The notes beneath the pieces are model-generated. The model had not been told where the DNA came from and made no database searches. It was given only the letters and a program-made list of their open reading frames with translations. Shown here in pieces: positions 1-7,353 of a DNA stretch of 28,906 nt; the stretch's first letter is position 1, and each line of letters opens with the position of its first letter. The DNA comes from a virus, in the IMG/VR virus record IMGVR_UViG_3300047998_000076, positions 1 to 28,906 of that record. One strand, written 5' to 3'. The position numbers and the translations under genes were made by a program.

Positions 1-1
1 T

Positions 2-121
2 GAAGGCGCGGGTATCTCATATGTAAAAGATGATTTAGAAAACGAAGTGGAGTTAACGGTAACTGATGAAGATGGTAGCCAGACTGTCATTGTTATTCCT
101 ATCGGCGATTTTGGTTTCTAG
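2..121 (+). CDS. csgF: CsgF-like curli assembly protein, C-terminal end only
   Basis: This is the last 39 codons of a gene that begins before the window; the frame is open from base 2 to the TAG at 119-121. The visible peptide includes ELTVTDEDGSQTVIV and ends IGDFGF. It matches in pattern the end of CsgF, where a strand rich in V/D is followed by L-x-V-T-D-x-x-x-G-Q-T and a short tail. CsgF is a secreted partner that caps the CsgG pore in curli systems. Its stop lies 56 bases inside the next gene, which encodes CsgG, and this tight pairing supports the call. Only the tail is visible, so the N-terminal CsgG-binding region cannot be checked. Confidence 0.6.
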   Translation, partial: EGAGISYVKDDLENEVELTVTDEDGSQTVIVIPIGDFGF

Positions 122-869
122 TTGCACGACCCACAAATGGGATGTCCCCTCGCAACCAGAATCAGCAAAAGTTCAAGTGGCTCTTCTGACAGAAGAATTA
201 CAGAATATTGAACCTCCGATACGAAGACCAACGGTGGCGTTATATGCGTTCACCGACCAAACAGGACAGAAGAAACAAAACGCAAACGGCGGAACATCAT
301 TTAGTTCTGCGGTTACCCAAGCACCAGAAGTTTATCTGATTCGTGCTTTGACTCGTGCGGCTAACGGTCAGTTCTTTAAGGTGGTTGATAGGTCTGCACT
401 AGATTGGTTAACGAGAGAGAGACAACTCATAAGACAGACACGAAGTTCTTATGAAGGTGATGGTGCAAAAAAATTACCGGCATTGACCTTTGCTGGTATG
501 ATAATTGCAGGCGGTATAGTAGGATATGACCACTCTACCGAAAGCGGAGGTGCGGGTGCGAGATATCTCGGCATCGGCTCTTCCAGAGAGTTTAGTCGTG
601 ACACAGTGACAATCAACATGAGGTTGATAAGTGTTGCGACTGGCGAGGTTTTACTTGATGTCATAACAAGTAAGACCATACTATCTGTCGCGTTTGGCGG
701 AGACGTATTTCGTTATGTGGAACAGGGCACTCGACTCGTTGAGATTGAGTCTGGGACTGCCCGAAACGAAAGCGTTTCGATTGCCACTCAACGAGCGATT
801 GAAACAGGTGTCTTAGAACTTATAAAACTCGGAAATAGAAAAAAGTTCTGGACATTCAAAGGAGAGTAA
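66..869 (+). CDS. csgG: CsgG-like curli secretion pore lipoprotein
   Basis: The product has 267 residues, close to the usual size of CsgG (about 270-280). CsgG is an outer-membrane lipoprotein that forms a nonameric pore for export of curli subunits. The N-terminus is a lipoprotein signal ending LVSSC with Cys20 as the lipidation site. The family pattern follows: RRPTVALYAFTDQTGQ, then VTQAPEVYLIRAL, then FFKVVDRSALDWLTRERQLI, the GMIIAGGIVGYD strand, and RDTVTINMRLISVATGEVLL. ATG at 66 is chosen; ATG at 72 would shorten the signal peptide slightly. The gene overlaps csgF by 56 bases and is followed after one base by a curlin-like gene. CsgG homologues are, from memory, known in a few marine myophages, so the family is secure, but its role in a phage is not established. 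Confidence 0.92.
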   Translation: MKMVARLSLLFLSAILVSSCTTHKWDVPSQPESAKVQVALLTEELQNIEPPIRRPTVALYAFTDQTGQKKQNANGGTSFSSAVTQAPEVYLIRALTRAANGQFFKVVDRSALDWLTRERQLIRQTRSSYEGDGAKKLPALTFAGMIIAGGIVGYDHSTESGGAGARYLGIGSSREFSRDTVTINMRLISVATGEVLLDVITSKTILSVAFGGDVFRYVEQGTRLVEIESGTARNESVSIATQRAIETGVLELIKLGNRKKFWTFKGE

Positions 870-870
870 G

Positions 871-1608
871 ATGAACACTTTACAAAGAATTTTTGTGATG
901 TTGTTCCTAGTAAACGCAGGGACATCGCCCGTATGGGCTGATAATGCGGTCTACATTGACCAAGTAGGGTCAGGTGTAGATATCGATGTTACTCAAGACG
1001 GTAGTGGAAACACAATTAGTAACAATGCTAATGACACAACCAAAATGAAGGTTGATGGCGATGACATCAATTTGAGTATCGATACCGTTGGTGATACCAA
1101 CAAAGTTCTTGGTGCTATTATAGGTGACAACAGTGATGTTGATTTAGACATCGATGGCGACACCAATACAGTCACAATCGACATTGATGGAACTGACACC
1201 TATGGTGCTGGTAACGGCAATGTGGTAATCGATTTGGACGGCGGTAATAACACACTGGACTTGAGCATTGGTAACAACGACCAAGCAACGGGCGCAGATG
1301 TTGACTGGATTGTTGACGGTGACTATAACAGTGTAACTGCTGATATTGACATCAACAACGCAACAAATAGCATTGACTTCGCTGGAGACAATGTAACAAT
1401 CGATTATGATGGTGACGGATATGATGGTCACTCTGTAACAATCGATGGCGTTGGAACAACAAACTACTGGGATATTCAAATAGACCAACAGTCAACGTTA
1501 CAGTCTGATACATTGAGCATTGAAATCGAGGGTTCAGGTGACACGACTACAGATAATACCTTATGTGTTTCTCAGTCTGATTCTGGCACCGCTACCGGCT
1601 GTCAGTAA
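871..1608 (+). CDS. Secreted curlin-like Asp-rich repeat protein (candidate CsgA/CsgB-type fibre subunit)
   Basis: The product has 245 residues with a Sec signal peptide ending VWA at residue 23. The mature protein is made of repeated short beta strands separated by G/N/D turns, such as VDIDVTQDGSGN, VDLDIDGDTNTVTIDIDG and VVIDLDGGNNTLDLSIG. The first unit keeps the curlin-like pattern IDQVGSG and Q-D-G-S-G-N. In later units the curlin Gln positions are mostly Asp, making the chain very acidic. Two Cys lie near the C-terminus (CVSQSDSGTATGC). AAAGGAG at 858-864 is a strong ribosome binding site six bases before ATG 871. Position right after csgF-csgG suggests it is the cargo of that pore (inference). 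The main alternative is an unrelated secreted beta-solenoid adhesin. Confidence 0.7.
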   Translation: MNTLQRIFVMLFLVNAGTSPVWADNAVYIDQVGSGVDIDVTQDGSGNTISNNANDTTKMKVDGDDINLSIDTVGDTNKVLGAIIGDNSDVDLDIDGDTNTVTIDIDGTDTYGAGNGNVVIDLDGGNNTLDLSIGNNDQATGADVDWIVDGDYNSVTADIDINNATNSIDFAGDNVTIDYDGDGYDGHSVTIDGVGTTNYWDIQIDQQSTLQSDTLSIEIEGSGDTTTDNTLCVSQSDSGTATGCQ

Positions 1609-2644
1609 GGATGTCGGTCTCATAGACCGTGCAGTCGGCTGGAGACAAGTAGTTAGAGACACAAATGAAATCGAACCTGAAAAGGGGTTTGATATAATAG
1701 CAAAAGACGACCTTCGCACAGGCGAGGGGCGTATGCAAGTGAAGTTCGTTGATGATTCGAAACTTCGCATGACCGAACACACACGCATTGTGATTGACAA
1801 TGTGGTGTTTGATGATGACCCAAGTAAGTCTGACCTTGCAATGACATTCGCGCAGGGAACTGCTCGTTTCATTACGGGTAAACTTGGGACGATTGAGAAA
1901 GAGAATATTAGATTGAGAACACCGACTGCCTCAATCGGTATTCGCGGCACAGACTTTACTGTGACCGTAGACGAGTTTGGTCGCACACTTGTAGTATTAT
2001 TACCTGATGTGAATGGTATATCATCGGGTGAGATTATTGTTTCGACAATGACTGGTGAGGTAGTGTTGAACAAACCGTTTCAATCCACCACAACCTCTGT
2101 GACTGAGGCGCCTCCCAGCAATCCTGCCATTCTAGACTTGACTCTAGATATGTTGGATAATATCTTGATTATCAATCCACCCAAAGAGAGAATGACAGAA
2201 CAAGAGTTCTATACGTCTGTGGACAGTCGTAAGAATATCAATCCTCTTGATATTGACTTTCTCGATGAACAACTATTAGATAACGAGGAGTTTGAACGTG
2301 ACTATCTGGAATTTACTGAACTTGATATCAATTTCCTTGATGTGGAACTCCTCGAAAACCTATTAGATAGTTACTCTGACCTAGATGCAGAATTGTTGAA
2401 AGAGAAAGAGGATAAGAGTGATACTGTCGTAGAAGGGACGAGTGAGGGCTTTGACACGGTGACTCAAATCAGCACCGTTGTTGAGGGCGATAAGATTACG
2501 ATGATTCGTAATGTTCAATCTATCGTGGAGATATCTGTTTCGAACAGCGAAGAGACATCTATAAATCTAGATGTTGATGGAAAGGAACTTGACCCCATTA
2601 CGGTCAATGGTGGCGGTAATACCACTATAAGTATTAAACAATGA
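1538..2644 (+). CDS. FecR-domain periplasmic protein with acidic C-terminal repeats
   Basis: I choose GTG 1538 as start because GAGGG at 1528-1532 lies five bases upstream and a signal peptide follows at once (TRLQIIPYVFLSLILAPLP, cleavage near AVS/KD); TTG 1520 is an alternative. The product is about 368 residues. A FecR domain follows: AVGWRQVVRD, then LRTGEGRMQVKFVDDSKLRM, and IRLRTPTASIGIRGTDFTV, the hallmark RTP-x-A-x-x-G-I-R-G-T. The C-terminal third has two similar acidic units (LDIDFLDEQLLDNEEF and LDINFLDVELLENLLD). FecR domains are periplasmic sensor or scaffold modules, and stand-alone ones often sit beside CHASE2 cyclases in bacteria. The first 71 bases overlap the curlin-like gene in another frame, and the stop overlaps the cyclase start (ATGA). 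Confidence 0.85.
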   Translation: MTRLQIIPYVFLSLILAPLPAVSKDVGLIDRAVGWRQVVRDTNEIEPEKGFDIIAKDDLRTGEGRMQVKFVDDSKLRMTEHTRIVIDNVVFDDDPSKSDLAMTFAQGTARFITGKLGTIEKENIRLRTPTASIGIRGTDFTVTVDEFGRTLVVLLPDVNGISSGEIIVSTMTGEVVLNKPFQSTTTSVTEAPPSNPAILDLTLDMLDNILIINPPKERMTEQEFYTSVDSRKNINPLDIDFLDEQLLDNEEFERDYLEFTELDINFLDVELLENLLDSYSDLDAELLKEKEDKSDTVVEGTSEGFDTVTQISTVVEGDKITMIRNVQSIVEISVSNSEETSINLDVDGKELDPITVNGGGNTTISIKQ

Positions 2645-4473
2645 AAACATGGCATGTCCTTATTACACTGGGGTTGATGATAACCCTGAGACTGCTCGAC
2701 CCCTTTCTCCTTGAAAGTGCGAGACTGTCTTTCTTTGACTCGATGCAAAGAGGACAGGAATCAAAACAATCTGAACAGATTGTCCTTATTGATATTGACG
2801 AATCGACCCTAGAGAAGTTCGGTCAGTATCCAATCCCCCGCGAAACAATGGCAGACGAGTTGGCAAAACTTGGCAATCAGTCAGTGTTAGGTATCAATAT
2901 CTTATTATCAGAACCAGACAGGTTCGGAGGGGATGACGCATTTTCAAATATGTTGTTTGAAATGGAAGCGGTAATTGCTATTGCACCAAGCGATAAGACA
3001 AACACAGACTCCCGACCAACACCTGTAGGTGTGGCAACATTCGGTGACCGCGATGCGGTAGAGTTTCGACCTGAACTAGATGGGATGTTATTTGCACTAC
3101 CTGACTTCATGACAACTGCAATGGGTCATGGAACAATCTCTGCAACACAGGATATCGATGGTATCACACGGAGAGTTCCTCTGATTGAGAACTTCGAGGG
3201 TCGCATGTATCCTGCCTTTGCACTGGATATCCTTCGCGTGGCTGCGGGTGACATATCATATCAAATCAAGACAGACGATTACGGAATACGATTTGTTCGC
3301 ATACCGAAGTTTGATGTAGTGCAGACAGACGATAATAGTAATGTGCGTATCGCATTCTGGAATGAGTTCAAGAGATATTCTTTCACAGAGATAGACCAGA
3401 TACCAAGCGGAAGTATTGCGATACTGGGTGCGACCTTTAAGGGGACATCTGTCGTATCAACTCCTGTCGGTGCGATGTATCCGCATGACATTCAGGCGAA
3501 CCTGTTGAAGACGATGATTGATGGTGTGACTATCATACGGATGCCAGAGTTCAAGTTTTATGAACTTTTCGCAACGATTTTAGTGTCAATAATGATACTA
3601 TTCATGTTATCTAAACTCTCTATCGTCATTTCGGGGGTATTTTTCCTGATTATCAGTTCAAGTTTCGTGAATGGTGCATCACTGATATTCGACAATACCT
3701 TTATGCTTCTTGACCCCATTTTCCCTGTTATAACATTTGTTATAATCTTTGCACATGGTTCGTTTGTCCAGTTCTATACACAATTCAAAGCGAAACAAAT
3801 GATTAAGGGTCAGTTCGGAACGTATCTAAGTCCTGACATGGTTGACATGCTTGCTAACGACCCGTCACTGATGAAACTGGGCGGTGAACGCAAAGAGATG
3901 ACATTCTTGTTCATGGACATCTGTGGATTCACCCCGATATCAGAACACTACAAAAACAACGATGACCCCGAAGGATTAGTTAATCTAATCAACGAATACC
4001 TGAACGAGATGACCAACATCATTCTACACAACGGTGGAACTATAGATAAGTATATGGGCGATTGTATTATGGCGTTTTGGAACGCCCCTCTACCATGTGA
4101 GAATCATGCAGAGATGGCAGTGAAGTCTGCTATCGAGATAGAGGAGAAGACAAATGAACTTAAAAAGAAATATGAGTCTCGCGGTCTCCCGCCTATTAAT
4201 GTGGGGACTGGCATTAATACTGGCGATTGTATTGTTGGAAACATGGGCTCTGAAAGCAGATTCGACTATTCGGTCATTGGAGATGCCGTCAACCTTGCCG
4301 CAAGACTCGAAGCGACTGCCGCAAGAGAAGACTATGTTGATTTCAAAACAATCTATTCCAGTCACACAATGGAACAACTCACCGATATCAAGTCAAGACC
4401 TATAGGTAAAATCAAGGTCAAGGGTAAAGATGAATTGATTGAGATATACACACATGATACAGATAATCGATAA
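2641..4473 (+). CDS. Membrane CHASE2-domain class III nucleotide cyclase (probable adenylate cyclase)
   Basis: This 610-residue protein has one N-terminal membrane segment (about 5-25), a large extracytoplasmic CHASE2 sensor (QIVLIDIDESTLEKFGQYP and later VLGINILLSEPDRFGG are typical), then about three membrane helices near 305-375, then a cytoplasmic cyclase domain. The catalytic set looks complete: metal-binding Asp426 (FLFMDICGFT) and Asp474 (DKYMGD), Lys470 at the purine-specificity position that favours ATP, and Asn551/Arg555 (VNLAARLE) for the transition state. Ser544 stands where bacterial adenylate cyclases usually have Thr or Asp. Making cAMP is therefore likely but not certain. The start overlaps the FecR gene by four bases (ATGA), so the two are probably coupled: FecR in the periplasm and CHASE2 as receptor. 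A phage-borne membrane cyclase is very unusual. Confidence 0.9.
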   Translation: MKTWHVLITLGLMITLRLLDPFLLESARLSFFDSMQRGQESKQSEQIVLIDIDESTLEKFGQYPIPRETMADELAKLGNQSVLGINILLSEPDRFGGDDAFSNMLFEMEAVIAIAPSDKTNTDSRPTPVGVATFGDRDAVEFRPELDGMLFALPDFMTTAMGHGTISATQDIDGITRRVPLIENFEGRMYPAFALDILRVAAGDISYQIKTDDYGIRFVRIPKFDVVQTDDNSNVRIAFWNEFKRYSFTEIDQIPSGSIAILGATFKGTSVVSTPVGAMYPHDIQANLLKTMIDGVTIIRMPEFKFYELFATILVSIMILFMLSKLSIVISGVFFLIISSSFVNGASLIFDNTFMLLDPIFPVITFVIIFAHGSFVQFYTQFKAKQMIKGQFGTYLSPDMVDMLANDPSLMKLGGERKEMTFLFMDICGFTPISEHYKNNDDPEGLVNLINEYLNEMTNIILHNGGTIDKYMGDCIMAFWNAPLPCENHAEMAVKSAIEIEEKTNELKKKYESRGLPPINVGTGINTGDCIVGNMGSESRFDYSVIGDAVNLAARLEATAAREDYVDFKTIYSSHTMEQLTDIKSRPIGKIKVKGKDELIEIYTHDTDNR

Positions 4474-4945
4474 TTTCCTAGATGAAGAACTCTGGGATGA
4501 ACTGATTGAAGACTATCATCGATGTCGTATGTATAGTGCATATGAATATGGTGAGAGACTAGGCAGTGAGTATTATAGAGTTCAGTCTTGGGTGGGGTGT
4601 TATCGTAGTGATAATCTGACAGACATTTATTCAGAAGTGACAGAGAAAATAAAAGGCGAACTGGGTATTGAAGTTCAAAAGATGACCTTCTTCAAACATC
4701 CTAAAGAGAGTTTTCCCGAACCGATGACATACGGCATGAATATTCCTCAACACATCGATGCGAATTTCGAAAGGTCGGGGGTTCTCTACATGGTAGGAAA
4801 AGAAGGTATGGGGACAACTATCAAGGATGAATATGTAGAGTGGCAACCAAATCGTGCAATTGCATTTGACGCACAGACTTATCATAATCCAAACTTTGGT
4901 GGAAAAGATAGGATTTCTTTAACTTTTTTTGGAAAAAAGACTTGA
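4454..4945 (+). CDS. 2-oxoglutarate/Fe(II)-dependent oxygenase, small phage type
   Basis: I start at ATG 4454, 20 bases inside the cyclase gene; a TTG at 4439 in the same frame is less likely. The product has 163 residues. It shows the 2OG oxygenase facial triad and co-substrate residue: His100 and Asp102 in QHIDAN, His144 in AQTYHNPNFG, and an Arg near 154 in DRISLTFF that would bind 2-oxoglutarate. The opening IIDNFLDEELWDELIEDY is the usual N-terminal helix of phage and marine prolyl-hydroxylase-like enzymes. The substrate is unknown. The stop codon overlaps the -35 box of the next promoter, so this gene may close the upstream transcription unit. Confidence 0.8.
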   Translation: MIQIIDNFLDEELWDELIEDYHRCRMYSAYEYGERLGSEYYRVQSWVGCYRSDNLTDIYSEVTEKIKGELGIEVQKMTFFKHPKESFPEPMTYGMNIPQHIDANFERSGVLYMVGKEGMGTTIKDEYVEWQPNRAIAFDAQTYHNPNFGGKDRISLTFFGKKT

Positions 4946-4970
4946 CATTTTATTCTTGTTGTGATAATAT
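4942..4970 (+). promoter_or_regulatory. Strong sigma70-like promoter
   Basis: TTGACA (4942-4947) and TAATAT (4965-4970) are separated by exactly 17 bases. The next gene, encoding a DUF932 protein, starts 35 bases after the -10 box with a clear AAGGAG site. The -35 box overlaps the stop codon of the upstream oxygenase. The match to a host housekeeping promoter suggests early transcription. Confidence 0.85.
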
Positions 4971-5004
4971 AAGAACATAATCACAAACTAGAAGGAGATT
5001 GATT

Positions 5005-5955
5005 ATGGCACATGCAGTAGAAACAATGGCGTATGCGGGAGAAGTTCCGTGGCACGGACTTGGTGTTCCTGTATCGAATGACCTGACTCCCCGTCAGATG
5101 ATGGATAAGGCTGGTCTGGACTGGACGGTTGAGAAGGAAGACCTTGTAACATCGTCTGGCGCAACAGTGGAAGGCAAACAAGCACTTGTGCGTTCCTCTG
5201 ACAACAAGGTTCTGGATGTCATCGGTAAAGGATGGAATCCTGTTCAGAATGAAGAAGCATTTGAGTTCTTCTCTGAGTATGTCCTTGCGGGTGACATGGA
5301 AATGCACACCGCTGGTTCACTCAAAGACGGTAACATGGTGTGGGGTCTTGCAAAGGTGAAAGATACCTTTGATATTCTTGGTGGTGACCAAGTTGACTCA
5401 TATCTCTTGTTTTCCAATCCACACCAGTATGGTAAGTCAATCGACATTCGGTTCACACCGATTCGTGTAGTGTGCAATAACACATTGTCACTCTCACTTG
5501 GTCAGAAGGTTGCAAACTCGGTGTCTCTGAACCACCGCACTACATTCAATCCTGACTCAGTAAAAGAGACTTTGGGTATTGCATCTGAAAAGTTTGCACA
5601 ATACAAAGAGACCGCAGAGTTTCTTTCATCCAAACGTTTTGGTATTAGCGAATTGATTCAATACTACAACGAAGTATTCCCTCGCACCTATCAAGGTAAG
5701 AAGGAAGTCAATGTCAAGACTGTTGGAGACCTGACTACCAATGCTCAAAAAGCATACGAGGTTCTGGAAACTCAGCCTGGCGCAGAGTTCGGTGAAGGAA
5801 CATGGTGGCAGGCACTGAACAGTGTGACCTACCTGACCGACCACCAGATGGGTCGTGAGGCAGACACACGTTTGACTTCTGCATGGTTTGGTTCAAACCA
5901 GACACGCAAAGTCCGTGCTGTAGAAAAAGCGGTGGAGTATGCACTCGCCGCTTAA
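5005..5955 (+). CDS. DUF932 (phage/plasmid-like) protein
   Basis: ATG 5005 is chosen because AAGGAG (4992-4997) lies seven bases upstream; TTG 4999 is unlikely. The 316-residue product follows the DUF932/phage-plasmid protein pattern: AYAGEVPWHGLGVPV at the N-terminus, VIGKGWNPVQNEEAFEFF, then IDIRFTPIRVVCNNTLSLSL in the middle, and NSVTYLTDHQMG with a final short basic helix. Members occur widely in phages and plasmids, with no settled biochemical function. It is the first gene after a strong sigma70-like promoter, which fits an early role. The next gene begins 17 bases before this one ends. Confidence 0.85.
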   Translation: MAHAVETMAYAGEVPWHGLGVPVSNDLTPRQMMDKAGLDWTVEKEDLVTSSGATVEGKQALVRSSDNKVLDVIGKGWNPVQNEEAFEFFSEYVLAGDMEMHTAGSLKDGNMVWGLAKVKDTFDILGGDQVDSYLLFSNPHQYGKSIDIRFTPIRVVCNNTLSLSLGQKVANSVSLNHRTTFNPDSVKETLGIASEKFAQYKETAEFLSSKRFGISELIQYYNEVFPRTYQGKKEVNVKTVGDLTTNAQKAYEVLETQPGAEFGEGTWWQALNSVTYLTDHQMGREADTRLTSAWFGSNQTRKVRAVEKAVEYALAA

Positions 5956-6583
5956 AAATATCAAAGTCTTGGGAGAGGTTGACGTAATCACTTACGTCAA
6001 TCTCTTTTCAAATATCGATGATAGAGATTGGATGGGTGAATTCAATAAATTCACTAAACATTATATTCCAGGCTTCCAAGAACTTGAAATACTCCCTATG
6101 TTATATTCTCTCAAGAAGACACATGTAACTAAATTTAGAGACGATTATACTGTTGAGGAAGCCGCAAGTAATTGGTCGATTGATAACGCAGTGGACTATA
6201 GAACAGGCGGTGGTCTTGGCGAAGATTATGTTACCTTGAAAGGTAGGTTGTATGAAAAGTTTTATGATGAAAGATTACTGACCGATATAAAAAAATTACT
6301 ATCCGATAAATTCGGTGACGGAACAATCAGTATGTTTTTGTTAAACCTTATGAATCCACATTCAAATATTGAACCACATGTTGATGATACAACAGGAAAC
6401 AAAAGGCGTATACACATACCACTCGTAACACACCCTGATATTAAATTTCGTAACGGTAATGATGAGATACATATGGAAGTTGGTAAGGTTTATTTGTTTG
6501 ACCATGAAAAAGAACACTCAGTCATAAATCCAACAGATTATGAACGTATTCATCTGATAATGGATTGGAGACCAAATGATTAA
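5939..6583 (+). CDS. Aspartyl/asparaginyl beta-hydroxylase-like 2OG oxygenase, paralogue 1
   Basis: The 214-residue product ends with a complete Asp/Asn beta-hydroxylase-type core: PHVDD with His147 and Asp149, then RRIHIPLVTHPDIKF, then VGKVYLFDHEKEHSVIN with the distal His193, and ERIHLIMDW with Arg203 as likely 2-oxoglutarate ligand. Related domains hydroxylate Asp/Asn side chains; some act on small molecules or lipids. The N-terminal 120 residues are specific to this pair. ATG 5939 overlaps the DUF932 gene by 17 bases. A GGTGGAG stretch lies almost on top of the ATG, so the start is somewhat uncertain. The next gene is a diverged copy of this one. Confidence 0.8.
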   Translation: MHSPLKNIKVLGEVDVITYVNLFSNIDDRDWMGEFNKFTKHYIPGFQELEILPMLYSLKKTHVTKFRDDYTVEEAASNWSIDNAVDYRTGGGLGEDYVTLKGRLYEKFYDERLLTDIKKLLSDKFGDGTISMFLLNLMNPHSNIEPHVDDTTGNKRRIHIPLVTHPDIKFRNGNDEIHMEVGKVYLFDHEKEHSVINPTDYERIHLIMDWRPND

Positions 6584-7102
6584 AGTTCTTGGTGAAGTTG
6601 ATGTAAGTTATTATATTAATCTCTTCTCTAATATTGATGATGCAGACTGGATAGATGAATTTTCAAAATTCAGTAAAAAATATATTCCTTTCTTTCGAGA
6701 ATTGGATAGACTGCCACTTTTGTTAAATATGAGAAAAGACTATGAAAATAACTATGAAAGTATTGAAGAGATTATTACTACTTCAGACGTTGGTAATAAT
6801 CATGATGTTGTTGAGTTTCTAAATGAAGGCGACTTAAATGATGACATAACCATTAAAGGCAAATTCTACGAAAAATATTACAACAAAAAGTTTTTCGATG
6901 AACTTTTCGAAGTTGTCAGAAATGAGTTCGGTGATGGACAATGTATGACATTGATTTTTAATTTAATGAATCCTCACTCTAGGATTTATCCACACGCAGA
7001 CGAGAGAACTGGTAATAAGAAACGTATACATATTCCTATCATTACACATCCTGATATTAAGTTTCGTAACGGTAATGATGAGATACATATGGAAGTTGGT
7101 AA
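6446..7102 (+). repeat. Direct 41-base repeat within the two tandem hydroxylase genes
   Basis: Bases 6446-6486 and 7062-7102 are identical over 41 positions, beginning TTTCGTAACGG and ending GAAGTTGGTAA. The identity reaches further upstream with a single mismatch (A against G). The surrounding parts of the two genes differ at many third positions. The repeat encodes the stretch from FRNGNDE to MEVGK in both proteins. It marks recent duplication or gene conversion. Confidence 0.9.
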
Positions 7103-7199
7103 AGTATACAAAATAGAACATTCTATAGAACACTCTGTTGATAATCCGACAGATTGTGAACGTATTCATTTAGTGATTGATTGGAAGATTAATGATTAA
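6576..7199 (+). CDS. Aspartyl/asparaginyl beta-hydroxylase-like 2OG oxygenase, paralogue 2
   Basis: This 207-residue protein is a tandem copy of the preceding gene. Both share (I)KVLGEVDV near the start, NLFSNIDD, the YEK(F/Y)Y centre and the same core. The catalytic set is intact: PHAD with His140 and Asp142, HSVDN with His186, and ERIHLVIDW with Arg196. The start ATG lies inside the stop region of the first copy (ATGATTAA, 8-base overlap), suggesting translational coupling. Part of the core is identical to copy 1 over 41 DNA bases, far more than the rest of the gene. The substrate is unknown; two intact copies may form a heterodimer or act on two substrates (inference). Confidence 0.8.
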   Translation: MIKVLGEVDVSYYINLFSNIDDADWIDEFSKFSKKYIPFFRELDRLPLLLNMRKDYENNYESIEEIITTSDVGNNHDVVEFLNEGDLNDDITIKGKFYEKYYNKKFFDELFEVVRNEFGDGQCMTLIFNLMNPHSRIYPHADERTGNKKRIHIPIITHPDIKFRNGNDEIHMEVGKVYKIEHSIEHSVDNPTDCERIHLVIDWKIND

Positions 7200-7353
7200 A
7201 TTATTAAACTGGATTGGTAGAGTTTTCTCTACTCAAGATATCGACTATGAGGAAACTCTAGGCGAGGAAGCTCGTCCTCATTGGGTGAAAAACGATGATG
7301 ACGAATATATTGAAGCAATGTTAAATAGTGAAAAGGTTATAACAGATGATTAA
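7192..7353 (+). CDS. Small acidic protein of unknown function
   Basis: This is a 53-codon gene between the second hydroxylase and the peroxiredoxin. It begins with ATGATTAAA overlapping the previous stop by 8 bases and ends by overlapping the next start by 8 bases. The N-terminus MIKLLNWIGRVFS is amphipathic and mildly hydrophobic. The rest is acidic and polar (DYEETLGEEARPHW, NDDDEYIEAML). I recognise no family. Overlaps at both ends and the lack of any other use for this 150-base stretch support it as real. The amphipathic start could associate with a membrane or a partner protein (speculative). Confidence 0.65.
   Translation: MIKLLNWIGRVFSTQDIDYEETLGEEARPHWVKNDDDEYIEAMLNSEKVITDD

Noticed and set aside
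1144-1488. Open frame on the minus strand inside the curlin-like gene
   Set aside because: It is a by-product of the repetitive (GAY-ATY) codons of the forward gene; the predicted peptide is Val/Ile/Cys-rich with no start signal.
991-1500. Repeated short DNA units in the curlin-like gene as a possible CRISPR or satellite array
   Set aside because: Units are irregular at DNA level, lie in one continuous reading frame and encode strand-turn repeats.
1-4945. Left part as a piece of bacterial chromosome rather than phage
   Set aside because: Gene spacing, overlaps, strand and codon style continue without a break into clear phage genes, and no attachment site or integrase is visible; however, misassembly cannot be ruled out from sequence alone.
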